The translations under genes and the position numbers were made by a program. From Larix kaempferi (taxonomy: Eukaryota > Streptophyta > Pinopsida > Pinales > Pinaceae), in NCBI GenBank assembly GCA_027924585.1, contig BSBM01000252.1:5208001-5272000 (forward strand): 64,000 nt of DNA, written 5' to 3'. Within the stretch, counting starts at the first letter, position 1; the number at the start of each line of letters is the position of its first letter. The notes beneath the pieces were generated by a model. The model saw nothing but the letters and a program-made list of their open reading frames with translations. It was not told where the DNA came from and searched no databases. Of the stretch, positions 41,824 through 53,368 are shown one piece after another.

Positions 41824-42330
41824 CGTCACAAAACCTCGAAAGAGCATCCCAGGCTGTTACGAGCACACAGGTCTACCTATAGGATCTCCCAGGGCACCGA
41901 ATTACATGTGACCTCACCACAAAACCTCGCAAGAGCATCCCAGGCTGTTACAAGCACACAGCTCTACCTATAGGATCTCCCAGGGTAACGAATTACATGT
42001 GGTCATGGAAAAACCTCGCAATAGCATCCCAGGACTTATTACGGGCACACAGCCCAACCTATCGGATCTCCCAGGGAAACGAATTACATGCCATAGGACA
42101 AAACCTCGCAAGAGCATCTGCCAGATATCCCAGGGCGCTATTATATGCCATAGGAAAAACCTCGAAAGACTATCTGCAGATCTCCCAGGGCAACGAATTA
42201 CATGTCCTCCCAGAGAAAAACCTCGAAAGAGCATTTGCCAGATGTCCCAGGGCACCGAATTACATGCCATAGGAAAAACCTCGAAAGACCATCTGCAAAT
42301 CTCCCAGGGCACTGGATTACATGCTCATTT
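41824..42330. repeat. Degenerate minisatellite in the 3' region of H
   Basis: About seven units of 60-100 bp, each with AAAACCTCG(A/C)AAGA and TCCCAGGGCA.CGAATTACATG. Unit length varies because some copies lack a GGACTTATTACGGGCACACAG segment. Confidence 0.85.
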
Positions 42331-42384
42331 GCACAACCTGATCCACGGCCACAGAGTATCAACCCAATACTCACCATACATCAT

Positions 42385-42730
42385 CCTGATGTATCCATGA
42401 TCATCCTGATCATCATCACTGCAACGTCCTACTACAAGTCATCTGGAGCAACATCCTGAAGCTCGTCATCTATGATCATCCTGATCATCACTGCAACATC
42501 CTGCTGCATGTCATCTGGAGCAACATCCTGAAGCTCGTCATCTATGATCATCCTGATCATCACTGCAACATCCTGCTGCAAGTCATCTGGAGCAACATCC
42601 TGAAGCTCATCATCTATGATCATCTTGATCATCACTGCAACATCCTGATGCATGTCATCTGGAGCAACATCCTGAAGCTCGTCATCTATGATCATCTTGA
42701 TCATCACTGCAACATCCTGCTGCATGATCC
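42385..42730. repeat. 72 bp tandem repeats in element H
   Basis: GCTCGTCATC (or GCTCATCATC) starts at 42461, 42533, 42605 and 42677, so the period is 72 bp with about 4.5 copies. Because 72 is a multiple of three the minus strand is open for a 24-residue repeat (unit with AVMIRMIIDDELQDVAPDD). Degenerate shorter GATCATC repeats continue to about 43020. Confidence 0.92.
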
Positions 42731-43129
42731 ACCTGATCATCAATGCATCTACCTGATGCATACCAAGTATCTACCTGATACATATCATCATACATGATCC
42801 TCCTGATCATCAATGTATCCATCTGATACAAATACATGATACATATCATCATACATGATCCACCTGATCATACAATGTATCCACCTGATACATATACAGA
42901 TACATGGTCCAAGCATCCAACATGATGCATATACAAAATACGTACACATGATCCAACTGATCATATCCAGCATCCAACATGATGCATACATACATAAATG
43001 ATCCAACTGATCATATCCAAGCAGAAACCAGAACATCATCCTGATGCTCATCATCCAGCGCTTACATCCACATCCATGTGAAGGATCCCCCTTCCAACAT
43101 GCTTGGAATGGCTTCAACAAATGTGTCCA

Positions 43130-44100
43130 TCACTTCTTCCTTGAAGTATCCTCGATCCGAAGCACGCCAAGCCTCTCTCTGAAGTACTCGAACTTCACCC
43201 TGGCTAGTGGCTTCGTCAGCACATCTGCAATCTGCTCGTCCGTCGCAACATACAGGAGCTTCACAGCTCCTCTCTACACCATATCCCTGATATAGTGATA
43301 TTTGATCTCTATGTGTTTCGACCTGTCATGAAACATTGGGTTCTCGGACAGCTTCACACAACTCTGGTTATCACAGAAGATACCAGTAGCATCCAACGGG
43401 AGATCAAATAACTCAGACAGTAGCTTCCGTAGCCATACTGCCTCACAACTAGCTGAACAGGCTACAACATACTCTGCCTCAGCTGTACTCAGTGCTACGC
43501 AGGACTGCTTCCTGCTAAACCAAGAGATCACACCTGATCCCATACTAAAGCAACACCCAGATGTGCTCTTCCTGTCTGCAGCACTGCCAGCCCAATCTGA
43601 ATCAACATAACCCTGCAGGTTAAACTTTTGATTCACCTCATACTTGAGCCCATAATCCACTGTACCCTTCAGGTACCTAAGAACATGCTTTACAGCAACC
43701 AGGTGAACATTCCTTGGATCCGTCAGGAACTGGCTCAATGTGTTCACAGCAAAGCAAATGTTTGGTCTCGTGTTCGTCAGGTACATCAAGGACCCAATCA
43801 TCTGACGATACATAGAGACATCAACCAGCTCAGATGAAGCATCACATAGAAGCTTCAGATTCTATGCCATAGGTGTGGCCATGGCCTTGCAATCCATCAT
43901 ACCGAACCTCTTCAGGATCTCTACTGCATACTTCCCTTGTCGAAGGAAGATTCCTTCTGTACTCTGCCACACCTCCATGCCAAAACAAATAGTGCATCAT
44001 CCCCAAGTTCTTCAACTTGAACTCAGCAGCAAGCTTCCGCTGCATGTCTTCCACATACAACTATTCAAGAAAGCTGTCTTGAAATCCATCTGGAAGTCGT
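43130..44100 (-). pseudogene. Copia RT end and RNase H of element H
   Basis: 43813-43274 encodes the RT C-terminus (MIGSLMYLTNTRPNICFAVN) and RNase H (YVDSDWAGSAADRKSTSGCC, ALSTAEAEYVVACSASCEAV, FCDNQSCVKLSENP, RSKHIEIKYHYIRDM). A TAG at 43274 is followed in frame by ATDEQIADVLTKPLAR and a final stop at 43130. Upstream at 44060-43842 a frameshifted RT piece remains (KLAAEFKLKNLGMMHYLF). Near 44080 a TAFLNS motif joins directly to the later RT segment, so the RT core with its YVDD box was deleted. Confidence 0.9.
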
Positions 44101-44279
44101 AACAAACTTCCCTTCAGGTCTTGGGATTACATCCCAAACATCATTCTTCATGATTGATGGATCATGGCATTCCATTTCTTCATCCCAGATCCTGGGAACT
44201 TCAATATCTTCAATATTTTCAATAGATATATTTGTTGCTGGAACAAATGTTGTAGTCCTTTTGTAGGTGAAGATATATG

Positions 44280-47200
44280 GTCTTTCCTACAAAACAAGTT
44301 AAATTGCATGATTAGAAACATCTCATAGTTTTCACAACAAATTCTTACACATAAAGAAATATGTCATACAGTCATGCAATTATTTTAGCCAATGCTTCAA
44401 TACAACATTTATCCATATCCCGTAACTTTCTAGATGCCTTCCAATCTCTACCAGAACATTGTTAAGAGTGTGCACAACTCCCAACATGTCAGCAAAGAGG
44501 TTTCATTCTAGATAAGTAGCAATGGAATGTTGTACAGTGCCATAGGCCACTTACCCATGTATATTAGTAGTATATTGTTCATCAATGCAACTATTCTAAT
44601 ATGCACAATACATATCCTAAGTCTAAGACCATAAGCATATACATCATTGAACAATTTTATTTAAACAAACAAATATGTAAGAAATGATAATTAAAATACT
44701 TATCTTTGTTTGTTCATTGGGTGGACTCCCTCTGAGTCTTCGCTTCCTTGCAGGAGCTGCTGGAGTCCTAATCTAAAGTAGCTTCTTCTACACCTTTCTG
44801 TTGTGGAATGTAGAGAGATGGACAACTCCCTCTGAATATCTGCATCCTTGCATAAACCACTAGAGTGTACTCCCTCTTGATCTTTGCTTCCTGGATTACC
44901 TGTTCTTGAGCTCATATTCATCCTTGGTCCCTATGCATGCTTATTAGTATCATGAATGTGTTATCCTTGTGATCTCATATAAAATCATACATTCATTAGT
45001 ATACTATTAAAACACAATAATCTCAAGCATGTATAGTCATGATCATTTCAAACAGAAAATAATAAGCATTAGCATTCAAGGTTTATGTAGAATTCTTAAG
45101 GTTAGTCAAATCATAAGAAACATAACATGTCTAAACCTGTAATTACTCAAACCTATGACTCTTCAGGTTAGTTGAATTATCAATCAAGATAAGAGATATA
45201 TTATGCATAAAACCTGTGATTATTCAAACCTATACCTTCATGATTCTTCTGGTTAGTCATATCATCAATTAAGGTAAGAAACATAATATGCATACAACCA
45301 TGATTATTCAAACCTATGACTTCATGAATAATCATTATCAACAACAGTATAAGATCCTAACACAAGGTAGGATTCTAGCTTGATATAGGAAAAACATACC
45401 TGGATTAGCATGCTAGTTAGTTATGTCTAACATACTTACATGATGTCTTCTTGTTCTTCTTCAATGACTTGTGCTAGTAACCTGTATATCTCATAGGTTA
45501 GCCATTATAAAACCAAGTTATACATACCTCATAAATGGATCTTCTATGAGATCCATGACACTGGATGAGTCTTTATCCTCATGTCATCATGATCATATGT
45601 TCTTGAACTGGAACATGATTTGTATTTCTTGGTGTACCTTTCATGTTAGTAGACAACATAAGCCTCATACAACACCATAATGCATTAGTACAATCACAAG
45701 TGTTAACTCCCTAACCAATGAATATCTTCTATCATGCATTCATAATTTTGTTAAGGTGATACGACAAATCTAAAATCAAGATTGTACTAACCGTAATAAC
45801 ATGAAGACAAACATACCATAAACTTAATCATGAACAAATCTCAAAACATACCTCGATGAGTCATACCTGTCGAGATCGCTTGTAATCTCCTTATGTAAAG
45901 CCTTAGCCTCATCTCCCTCTGAAACAGGAACTTCTTCACTCATGCAGATGATCAATCCATCTTCTTCTAGGATTAACCCAATCCACTTGATTTGCAAGAA
46001 CTGGACTTCGAGCTGGATATGGTTTTGTCATAGAAACCCCAAAAATTCAAACTTTGAATTTCAAACTTCCGAAAGGATAGAAATATGCGCCTTGATGAGC
46101 TGATCAAACTGGTATATTCAGAATTTGAAAACTGCAAAGTTTCACTCCTCAACTTTGCTTTTGAAACTTCTGGATTCACTGGACGTGACCCTGAACTGGG
46201 GTTTGATGAAGCTCACTCTTCTTCCCAATCAAAATGTTTGATCAAAGCTCTAAGCTTCTATTTTTCTGAGGAGCTTCCAGCCGTGGTCAAAGATTTCAAA
46301 AATTCCCATTTTTACAGAAGCCCTAATTTTCCACTTTTCTGATCAAAGTCCCGAACTAGGGTCTAATCAAGCCCGGCCTTCTGCCCAACCAAAAATTCTG
46401 ATCTTGGTATCTAAATTTCTATTTTGATGAGTAGCATCCAGCCATGGTCTCCGATTACAAAAATTCCAACTTTCTCCAAAGCCCTAAATTCCGGAAGCCA
46501 TGAATGAAGGTACCAAAAAATAATTATGTTTTGACAGAAATATGTACCTAATTTTTTCTGGTGTAAATCCAAAATTTTTGATCCACAGGGCATGAAAACA
46601 TTTTCTGAGATAGCCTTACCTGTTATCTTTCCATCCTGACAGGTCTGACCTCAATTGGATTCTCTGAGAGAGAGATATGCCAAATGTCGCAACGTGACCT
46701 GTTTTGGGATAAAACAGGAGAGCGAACTTGTACGGCGTTCCACGTGTCACTGTTTTAACTTCGGCCTCTGAAAAAGATTCTTGAGATATCTCGGCCTGTT
46801 ACCTTTCCATCCTGATAGGTCTGACCTCAATTGGACTCTCTGAGAGAGAGTTATGCCAAATGTCGCAACATGACCTGTTTATGGGATAATACAGGAGAGC
46901 GCACTTGTACGGAGTTCCACGTGTCACGGGTTCAACTTCGGCCTCTGAAAACGTTTTCTAAGATAGTACAGACTGTGTAATACCTGTCACTTTCTACGAA
47001 ATTTTATTTGGAGCTTCCTAGCCCAAGATATGACCTTTTTCCCAAGGTCACCTGATTTTGACTCAGATCTGGAAGAGGCAGAAACCCTATATTGTACAGA
47101 TCATAAATCACAAAGTACAACGAATTAGAGGTTGTCCTTTGGACACAAGGTATCTGGATATTTAATCTTCGTCTTGTAACAATTTTAGATCCGAAAACTT

Positions 47201-47311
47201 CGCCAAAACGGATTTATAGCGAAATTTCTACGATGACTGGTTTTTTCTATATCAAGCCCTAGCATCGTAAGTGCAACAAGTGTCATACATGCCATATCAT
47301 GCCTTCTTTCA
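44280..47311 (-). other. Non-coding interior of element H
   Basis: 3 kb with no Copia domain in any frame, homologous to the interior of element I. Contains the tandem duplication at 46607-46970. Confidence 0.7.
46607..46970. repeat. Tandem duplication of about 185 bp in element H
   Basis: Two copies of a segment with CTTTCCATCCTGA.AGGTCTGA, AGAGAGAG.TATGCCAAATGT and TTCAACTTCGGCCTCTGAAA. Element I has a single copy (about 34300-34500). Confidence 0.85.
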
Positions 47312-47328
47312 GGCTAGCTCTGATACCA
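47312..47328 (-). promoter_or_regulatory. Primer-binding site of element H
   Basis: TGGTATCAGAGCTAGCC in element orientation, complementary to initiator Met-tRNA, next to the 5' LTR. Confidence 0.95.
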
Positions 47329-47978
47329 TGTTAAATTTTCAGAATTTACTTCAATCTGATCTAGGATCTTAACTGAGAGAACAACATGTACAGCATATCT
47401 ACAGCATATCAATCATGGAGACAATAATGCAAGCACACAAGAGACACAAAGATTTACTTGGGGAAAACCATAAAGGTGAAAAACCCCAATAACTTCCTCA
47501 GAGATAGATAGAGCAATGATACAACCAACCAAGAGAGATAGACATAACCTAGCAGCAGATCCTCCTCCTCCATAAGTGCGCCACTCCTCCTTGAATGCAT
47601 GTGTGAGAAGTGAGTGAGCAAATAGAGTGCCTCCCGCACTCTATTTATACTTGACATGACTTGCCTTTTTACCTAACTCATGTAGGCTCGAACTTTACCA
47701 CATAACATAATGCTGAGTGGGCCGACCCCCAATAGGGTGGTCTAATAACCCTTTGACCCACATGGCCAACCCCCAATAGGGTGGTGTAATAACCCTTTGA
47801 CCCACATGACTTATACAGGGCCGACCCCAAATAAGGTGGTCTAATAACCCATCAATTATAAGTTACGACACTTACAATATAAATGACGACACTTCCTTAT
47901 AGAGGAATAATACCATCTCTATAGGAATACAATATACATATATGTGAAATACATTCCGAAGTTACATATACATCAACA
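47329..47978 (-). repeat. 5' LTR of element H
   Basis: 650 bp, same ends as 40920-41567 and about eight differences from it. Confidence 0.95.
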
Positions 47979-47983
47979 TTAAC

Positions 47984-48985
47984 CAGAATATTCAGTTGAT
48001 TGCAGTAGAAAAAAGAGAACCAGATCCCACAGTTAATATAGTGACGCGCAGTGGTGCAACCACTAGTGCGCCAAAGTCGGAAACTGGAAAGTCAGCAACA
48101 CAATGGGTGCGCCGCGCTAATATTAAACCATCCCCGCTCGACCTACAGAAGAAAAAAGAAGCATTCAAGCAAGCTCAAGAGTATTTCTCCGATCTGCAAG
48201 ATTCAAGTTCTGTCGCATTTCCGCACAATGATCTCAGACTGCAGGTGCCGAGTCAAGAGAACCTGGTACAAGAGCAGGCTACTACATCTGGAAGGCCTGA
48301 TGAGGACGATACACTAGGTAGTGTTCATGCTTTCCTGACAAGCTACTTAAAGTTGTTACGCAATGAAAAAGCAACTATGGAACTCCAACACCTGTTGGAT
48401 AAGTGTCAACAATCTGCTTCGATGAACACAACGCAGCATGTTATTCATCAGATTAGGAGTCATACTAGAACTGGAAGAGAGATGAGACTCACAGAGCAGA
48501 TTGGAGCATTTGAAATGGACGAAGTCATTTTGGATTTAGGCTCAGAAGTTAATTTTCTCACCATGCAAACTTGGTAACAGATGGGTAGTCCTTAGCTTAT
48601 TAGATCTCCCATCCATCTAAGACTAGCAAATCAACAACGAGTTTCTCCATTGGGCAGATTACCCAATGTACCCATTGATATTGAGGGAGTAAGAAGTTCT
48701 GCAGACTTTGAAGTAATCAAAATTCTGGATAACAGTAGACCTTACCCAACACTTTTAGGCATAGACTGGGCATTTGATAATCTGGCTGTCATTAATTTGA
48801 AGAAAAGACAGATGACCTTTGAGGATGACTAGATTAGGGTCATTGCACCACTTGATCCCCTTCAAGGACCATGGTATATTGAACCCATTCGAGCAGAAGA
48901 AGAAGTGCGCCACATGGAAAGTTTGTATCAGATGACTACTAGTCATAATGATTATGTCAATCCCACAGCGGACGGCCATATCAGC
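47984..48985 (+). pseudogene. Protease region of element G
   Basis: Continues the gag frame after element H. Residues before 48500 form a linker (QWVRRANIKPSPLDLQKKKE, FLTSYLKLLRNEKATMELQH). The protease active site is DLGS at 48533 (EVILDLGSEVNFLT), followed by LPNVPIDIEGV and the second lobe (PYPTLLGIDWAFDNLAVINL). Stops at 48575, 48593, 48830 and 48986 are all point changes in one frame. Confidence 0.85.
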
Positions 48986-49729
48986 TGACGATGCGATAGC
49001 TCGTGCACATCAGATTCAGAAGCAGGACTGAAAAACTGGCAGAATCACTTACATGAGGTTTCTGCAAGGCGTTGCACCATGATGACTAAATCCATTCGAT
49101 GGATTGGCACAGAATTGAATAACACTCCAATCTTTGATGGTTTAACTGGAGTAAGTGAATTCATACATGCATATGAACAAGAAATCCAAGATGAGCAGTG
49201 CATACAAGCATTGGATGTAGCACTGCGCGCTACACCCGCAAGATGGTGGGGTGCGCATAAAGAAAATATCGACACATGGCAAGACTGTCGCAGGTTGATA
49301 CTGCACAGATTTCAAGAGACTACAGCAGGAGTTTTGCGCAAATATGATGGACAGAGCGACCCCAGGTCACACGTTGAAGCATGTATTCAGCAATGGTCAG
49401 ATATTCCAGAGGATGAGTGGGTTCACCTATTCATCCACACGTTGGATATAGTTCCAAGGAACTGGTACAGTGAAACAGAATTGCACAGAGGCACTATCAC
49501 TTGGCCTCTCATGATTGAAAGTTTTCAACTCACTTTCAGCTTTGAGTCAAAACATCCAAGCATCGATCATGCTTTAAAGTGTATTAGAAAGAAGATATTT
49601 GGACGATGTCCTTTACCAGAGTATTCTCAACTAGATTGGGTTGTCCAGATGGAACATGCCCTGGAATGCTATAATTTCACCACTAGAGAAGAGGATGATG
49701 ATCCTCGCAACATCAATATTCCAGAGTAA
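48986..49729 (+). pseudogene. Second capsid-like domain of element G, between protease and RT
   Basis: After the TGA at 48986 the frame is open to a TAA at 49727. It encodes LKNWQNHLHEVSARRCTMMT, FDGLTGVSEFIHAYEQEI, ALRATPARWWGAHKENIDTW, PRSHVEACIQQWSDIPEDEW, FIHTLDIVPRNWYSETELH and a tail. The order of features (FDG, hydrophobic helix, TPARWWG, QWxxxPEDEWVHLFIHTLD) recalls a retrotransposon capsid. A true gag lies upstream of the protease. The same segment occurs in elements E and F. Its role is unknown; duplication of gag or capture of a gag-like domain are both possible. Confidence 0.7.
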
Positions 49730-50755
49730 GAAGGGACGTGCAAAGTCGAAGGCCCTCAGCTTGATATCCTTGCCATTATAGAACACATCAAGCTCAAGAA
49801 GATTAACATTGGTACAGAAGCCGAACCCAAGTTTGTCTCTATAGAAGATTATTGGGATGATGAAACTATTGGCCATATTGCAGATTTACTACATGAGTAC
49901 CAGGATATATTTCCTACCAAGTTTACAGAAATGAAAGGCATCCTAGGAGATTTAGGAGTTATGCGCATACCTTTGAAAGTGGATGCTAAGCCAGTAAAAC
50001 AACGCCCATACAGGTTGAACCCGCGATATAAAGAAAAGGTCAGAGAAGAAATTGATAAGATGCTCACAGCTGGTATCATTGAGCCAGTAGAGGAAAGTGA
50101 TTGGATTAGTCCTATGGTGGTACAAGAGAAAAAGACAAAAGGTGAAATAAGAATCTGTGTGGACCTGCGCAAGCTCAACGATGCATCAGTGCATGATCCA
50201 TTTCCTACGCCCTTTACAGACGAAGTGCTTGACAATGTTGGAGGACAAGAGGCTTACTCCTTCACCGATGGCTTTTCAGGATACCATCAGATCAGAATCC
50301 ATCCAGAGGACCGCCATAAGGCCACTTTTGCGACTGAATAGGGTTCATTCCAATATATGGTAATGCCCTTTGGTCTTAAAAACGCTCCTGCTATTTTCTC
50401 TAGAGTCGTTGTTGCTGTTTTTAAAGAATTCATTCATAAGTTTCTAGAAGTCTATTTTGATGACTGGACTGTGTTTGGTTTACTAAAGAACCATATAGGG
50501 AATCTAAGGATGATGTTAGAAAAATGTAGACAGTATCAAATTTCCCTTAAATTGAAAAAATGTATCTTCTGTGCTCCTTTTGGTATTTTGTTGGGTCACA
50601 TTGTGTGCAGACAAGGACTCATGATGGATCCTGCGAAGGTTGCCATCATTGCTAACTTGCCTGCACCCAACTCAGTCAAACAATTGCGCACTACATTGGG
50701 ACATACATGATACTATAGGAAATTTATCAAGGGTTATGCAAAGATCACTGCGCCT
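49730..50755 (+). pseudogene. Linker and reverse transcriptase of element G
   Basis: The linker contains VSIEDYWDDETIGHIADLLH. RT motifs follow: VREEIDKMLTAGIIEPVEES, ICVDLRKLNDASVHDPFPTP, FTDGFSGYHQIRIHPEDR, MVMPFGLKNAPAIFSR and the catalytic YFDD (EVYFDDWTVF) near 50453. A TAG at 50339 replaces the Trp normally found in the motif, and a TGA at 50708 replaces a Gly. It copies the element's RNA into DNA when intact. The sequence belongs to a non-chromovirus Gypsy group distinct from element A. Confidence 0.9.
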
Positions 50756-51429
50756 ATGGAAAGACTACTGAAAAAGGATTCGAAATTCCAATGGATAGAA
50801 GAATGCCAACAGAGCTTGGACACACTTAAAGGAAAGATGGTCATAGCACCTATTCTAGTTTTTCCATACTGGAGAAAACCCTTTCATGTTCATGTAGATG
50901 CTTCTTCCATAGAATTAGGGGTTGTACTGACACAACCGGGAGAAGGAGGTATTGACCACCCCATTGCTTACTCTAGCAGAAAGTTGTCTACAGCTAAGAA
51001 GAACTACACCACTACAGAAAGAGAAGGACTCGCTATGGTGTATGCCTTACAGAAGTTCAGACACTATCTATTGGGTGCTCATTTCAAAATGTATACTGAC
51101 CATTCTGCTTCGAAGTACTTGGTCAATAAGCCAGTGTTAGGGGGAAGAATTTGCAGATGGCTACTCCTCTTCCAAGAGTATGATTTTGAGATTATTGTGA
51201 AGCCAGGTAGATTGAATGCAGGACCTGACCATTTATCTAGGATAGAGTCAGGGGAGGAACCTATAAATTTGGAGGACAATCTGCCTGATGCGCAGTTGTT
51301 TTCTGTTCAAGCAGCAGATGAGTATTATTCCGATATTCTTGATTTTCTCACTACAGGGCAAGCGCCAGTTGAGTTCACAATGCAGCAGAAGAAACAACTT
51401 GTTGTCAAAGCCACAGACTTCACTTTGAT
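50756..51429 (+). pseudogene. RNase H of element G
   Basis: HVHVDASSIELGVVLTQPGE, IAYSSRKLSTAKKNYTTTER and MYTDHSASKYLVNKPVLGGR mark a standard Gypsy RNase H with its Asp, Glu and Asp residues present. The tether WLLLFQEYDFEIIVKPGRLN leads into the integrase. The frame is open from 50756 to 51550. Confidence 0.9.
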
Positions 51430-52594
51430 AGCAGGCCAGCTCTATAAGTTGGGCCCTGATGAAGTCTTGCGCAGATGCATTTTACCACATGAGAAGAATT
51501 CCATAATCGCAGAAGCGCACTCAGGAACCGCAGGAGGCCATTTCGCATGAAAGCCGACTGCGTAGAAGATCTTAGCCGTAGGTCTTTGGTGGCCAACATT
51601 GCACAATGATACTAAGGAATTCTGCAAGTGTTGCGATGTGTGCCAGTGAACAGGAAAACCTTCAAGAAGAGATAAAATGCCGCTAAGACCCCAAATAACA
51701 GTGCGTGCTTTTGATAAGTGGGCCATTTATTTTGTGGGACCTATCAACCCACCAGGAAAGAGAACCGGCCCAAGATACATCATCATAGCTACTGAATACC
51801 TCACCAGATGGGCTGAGGCGAAGCCAGTTAAGAATTACGACGCTGTCACTACCGCGCAATTCATTTTTGAGAATATTGTCACTAGATTTGGATGTCCATT
51901 GATTCTAATGAGTGATCAGGGCACACATTTCCTGAACAAGACTATAGAGACCCTTACTGAAGAATTCCACATTAGTCACCATAAAAGTACACCCTACCAC
52001 CCTCAAGATAATGGTTCGGTGGAGGCATTCAATAAGATTCTGGAGAATGCCCTAACCAAGATCTGTAATCAACAAAGATATGATTGGGACCTTAGAGTCA
52101 CAGCTGTGTTATGGGCTTACAGAACCACATGCAAGAAATTAACAGGCCACACACCTTTCAGTTTGGTGTATGGGAAAGAAGTAGTCATGCCCATGGAATA
52201 CATTGTTCCCAGTATCAGAATTGCTCAAATTACAGAAATGGCAGATACTGATACTATGAGTGAAAGGCTGTCACAATTGGTTGCCTTAGAAGAAGACAGG
52301 ATTTTAGCTGGATTCCATCAACAAGTGCAGAAGGTGAGACAGAAGGCTTGGCATGACAGGCATATTAAGAATAAAGTCTTTCAGGAAGGATACTTGGTAC
52401 TCCTCTATGATAGTAAATTCATCAAGTTTCCAGGCAAGTTTCTTGTACATTGGTTAGGCCATTTTCAAGTGATGAAGATAACAGAAGGTGGAGCAGTTGA
52501 GCTTGCGAATCTTAATGGAGAGTTGCTGCCCACAATGATCAACGGGAGTCGGCTCAAGCTTTATCGCGACGGCCACTCCGCCCTGTCGACCTAA
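51430..52594 (+). pseudogene. Integrase of element G
   Basis: Zinc-binding region around 51490-51650 (EAHSGTAGGHFA, CDVCQ) with TGA stops at 51548 and 51647. The catalytic core has [10 protein letters not shown] (Tyr where Asp is expected in the first position), LMSDQGTHF and DNGSVEAFN. The C-terminal region carries [20 protein letters not shown] and [11 protein letters not shown]. From 51677 to the final TAA the frame is intact (305 residues). No chromodomain. Confidence 0.9.
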
Positions 52595-53179
52595 TCAGCT
52601 GCTAATGTCATGTAGATGTCCAGTGTACCTGAAAGAGGCATCGCATTTATCAGTCTACACGGAACTCGTGAGACATTTTCAGTCTCTGGCTTCCCGCGCA
52701 GTTCCCCGAAACATTCACGCAGTCAATAAAGCCTGTTCTGAGTGAGCCTACTTTCGCTCTTGGGAAGTTCCCCGGGTTGTCGAACTTTCGCTCTTGTGGA
52801 GTTCCCTGTTGTCGATTTGTCGCTCTTGCGGAGTTCTCCTCGCCGTGGAGCCCTCCATGTGCATAGTTACCCATGCTGAAGTTACCCGCCGAAAATTTGA
52901 ATTGTGGTAGTTCTGTAGCCGTGTCTGAGTCTTAATGAAGGATGAGATCGCCATCTAATTGTACTTGCTCTAATAGATTAGGCTTGATTTCCCTAAGGTT
53001 CGCATTTAATTAAGGATCCGAAGGCCTTAGCACATCTCCCAAAGGCTGTCCGAGCCCATCCCTCGCATTTAATGCACCACGGAGGCGTGGGGGGGGGGGG
53101 GGGGGCGGGGTTGTCAACTCATCCGCTTAGGCGCCAACGGTTATTAGCGCCACCTGTCTGCACCTACTACTGCCTCAGC
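52595..53179 (+). other. Spacer between integrase and the extra ORF of G
   Basis: No ORF supported. A segment with (C/T)TTTCGCTCTTG.G(A/G)AGTTCCC is repeated three times at about 52750-52830. A run of 17 G is at 53089-53105. Confidence 0.6.
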
Positions 53180-53187
53180 TATAAATA
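53180..53187 (+). promoter_or_regulatory. TATA box before the extra ORF of G
   Basis: TATAAATA in GCTATAAATACTCC, 189 bp before the ATG at 53369. Element J has TATAAATAG upstream of its copy of the same ORF (57323-57331, minus). This points to separate transcription of the ORF. Confidence 0.6.
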
Positions 53188-53368
53188 CTCCTCATTCATA
53201 TATGCTTGGGTTACTTTCCCTGCTATTGAGTTGTATAGTTGTCCTGTTTGAGAGTCTAAGCCATTGTTTTCAGAGCCGTGTCGTGCAGTTTGTTTCCCTC
53301 TGTTTTCAGAGTTCGTATCCTACGTTGTTCCCCCTTTTCTGTTCAGTGTTTTTCGTGTATGTAGGTTC

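Larger units (their letters stand above)
40920..47978 (-). mobile_element. Element H: non-autonomous Copia element inserted in G
   Basis: 7059 bp on the minus strand, LTRs of 648 and 650 bp differing at about eight positions, TTAAC duplication, polypurine tract and initiator-Met primer site. The interior holds only the end of RT and the RNase H; gag, protease, integrase and the RT core are missing. With the 5 bp duplication the insertion is 7064 bp; removing it restores the gag-protease frame of G. Confidence 0.95.

Noticed and set aside
52594-53179. Chromodomain after the integrase
   Set aside because: No chromodomain motif in G, A, E or J; all fit non-chromovirus groups.
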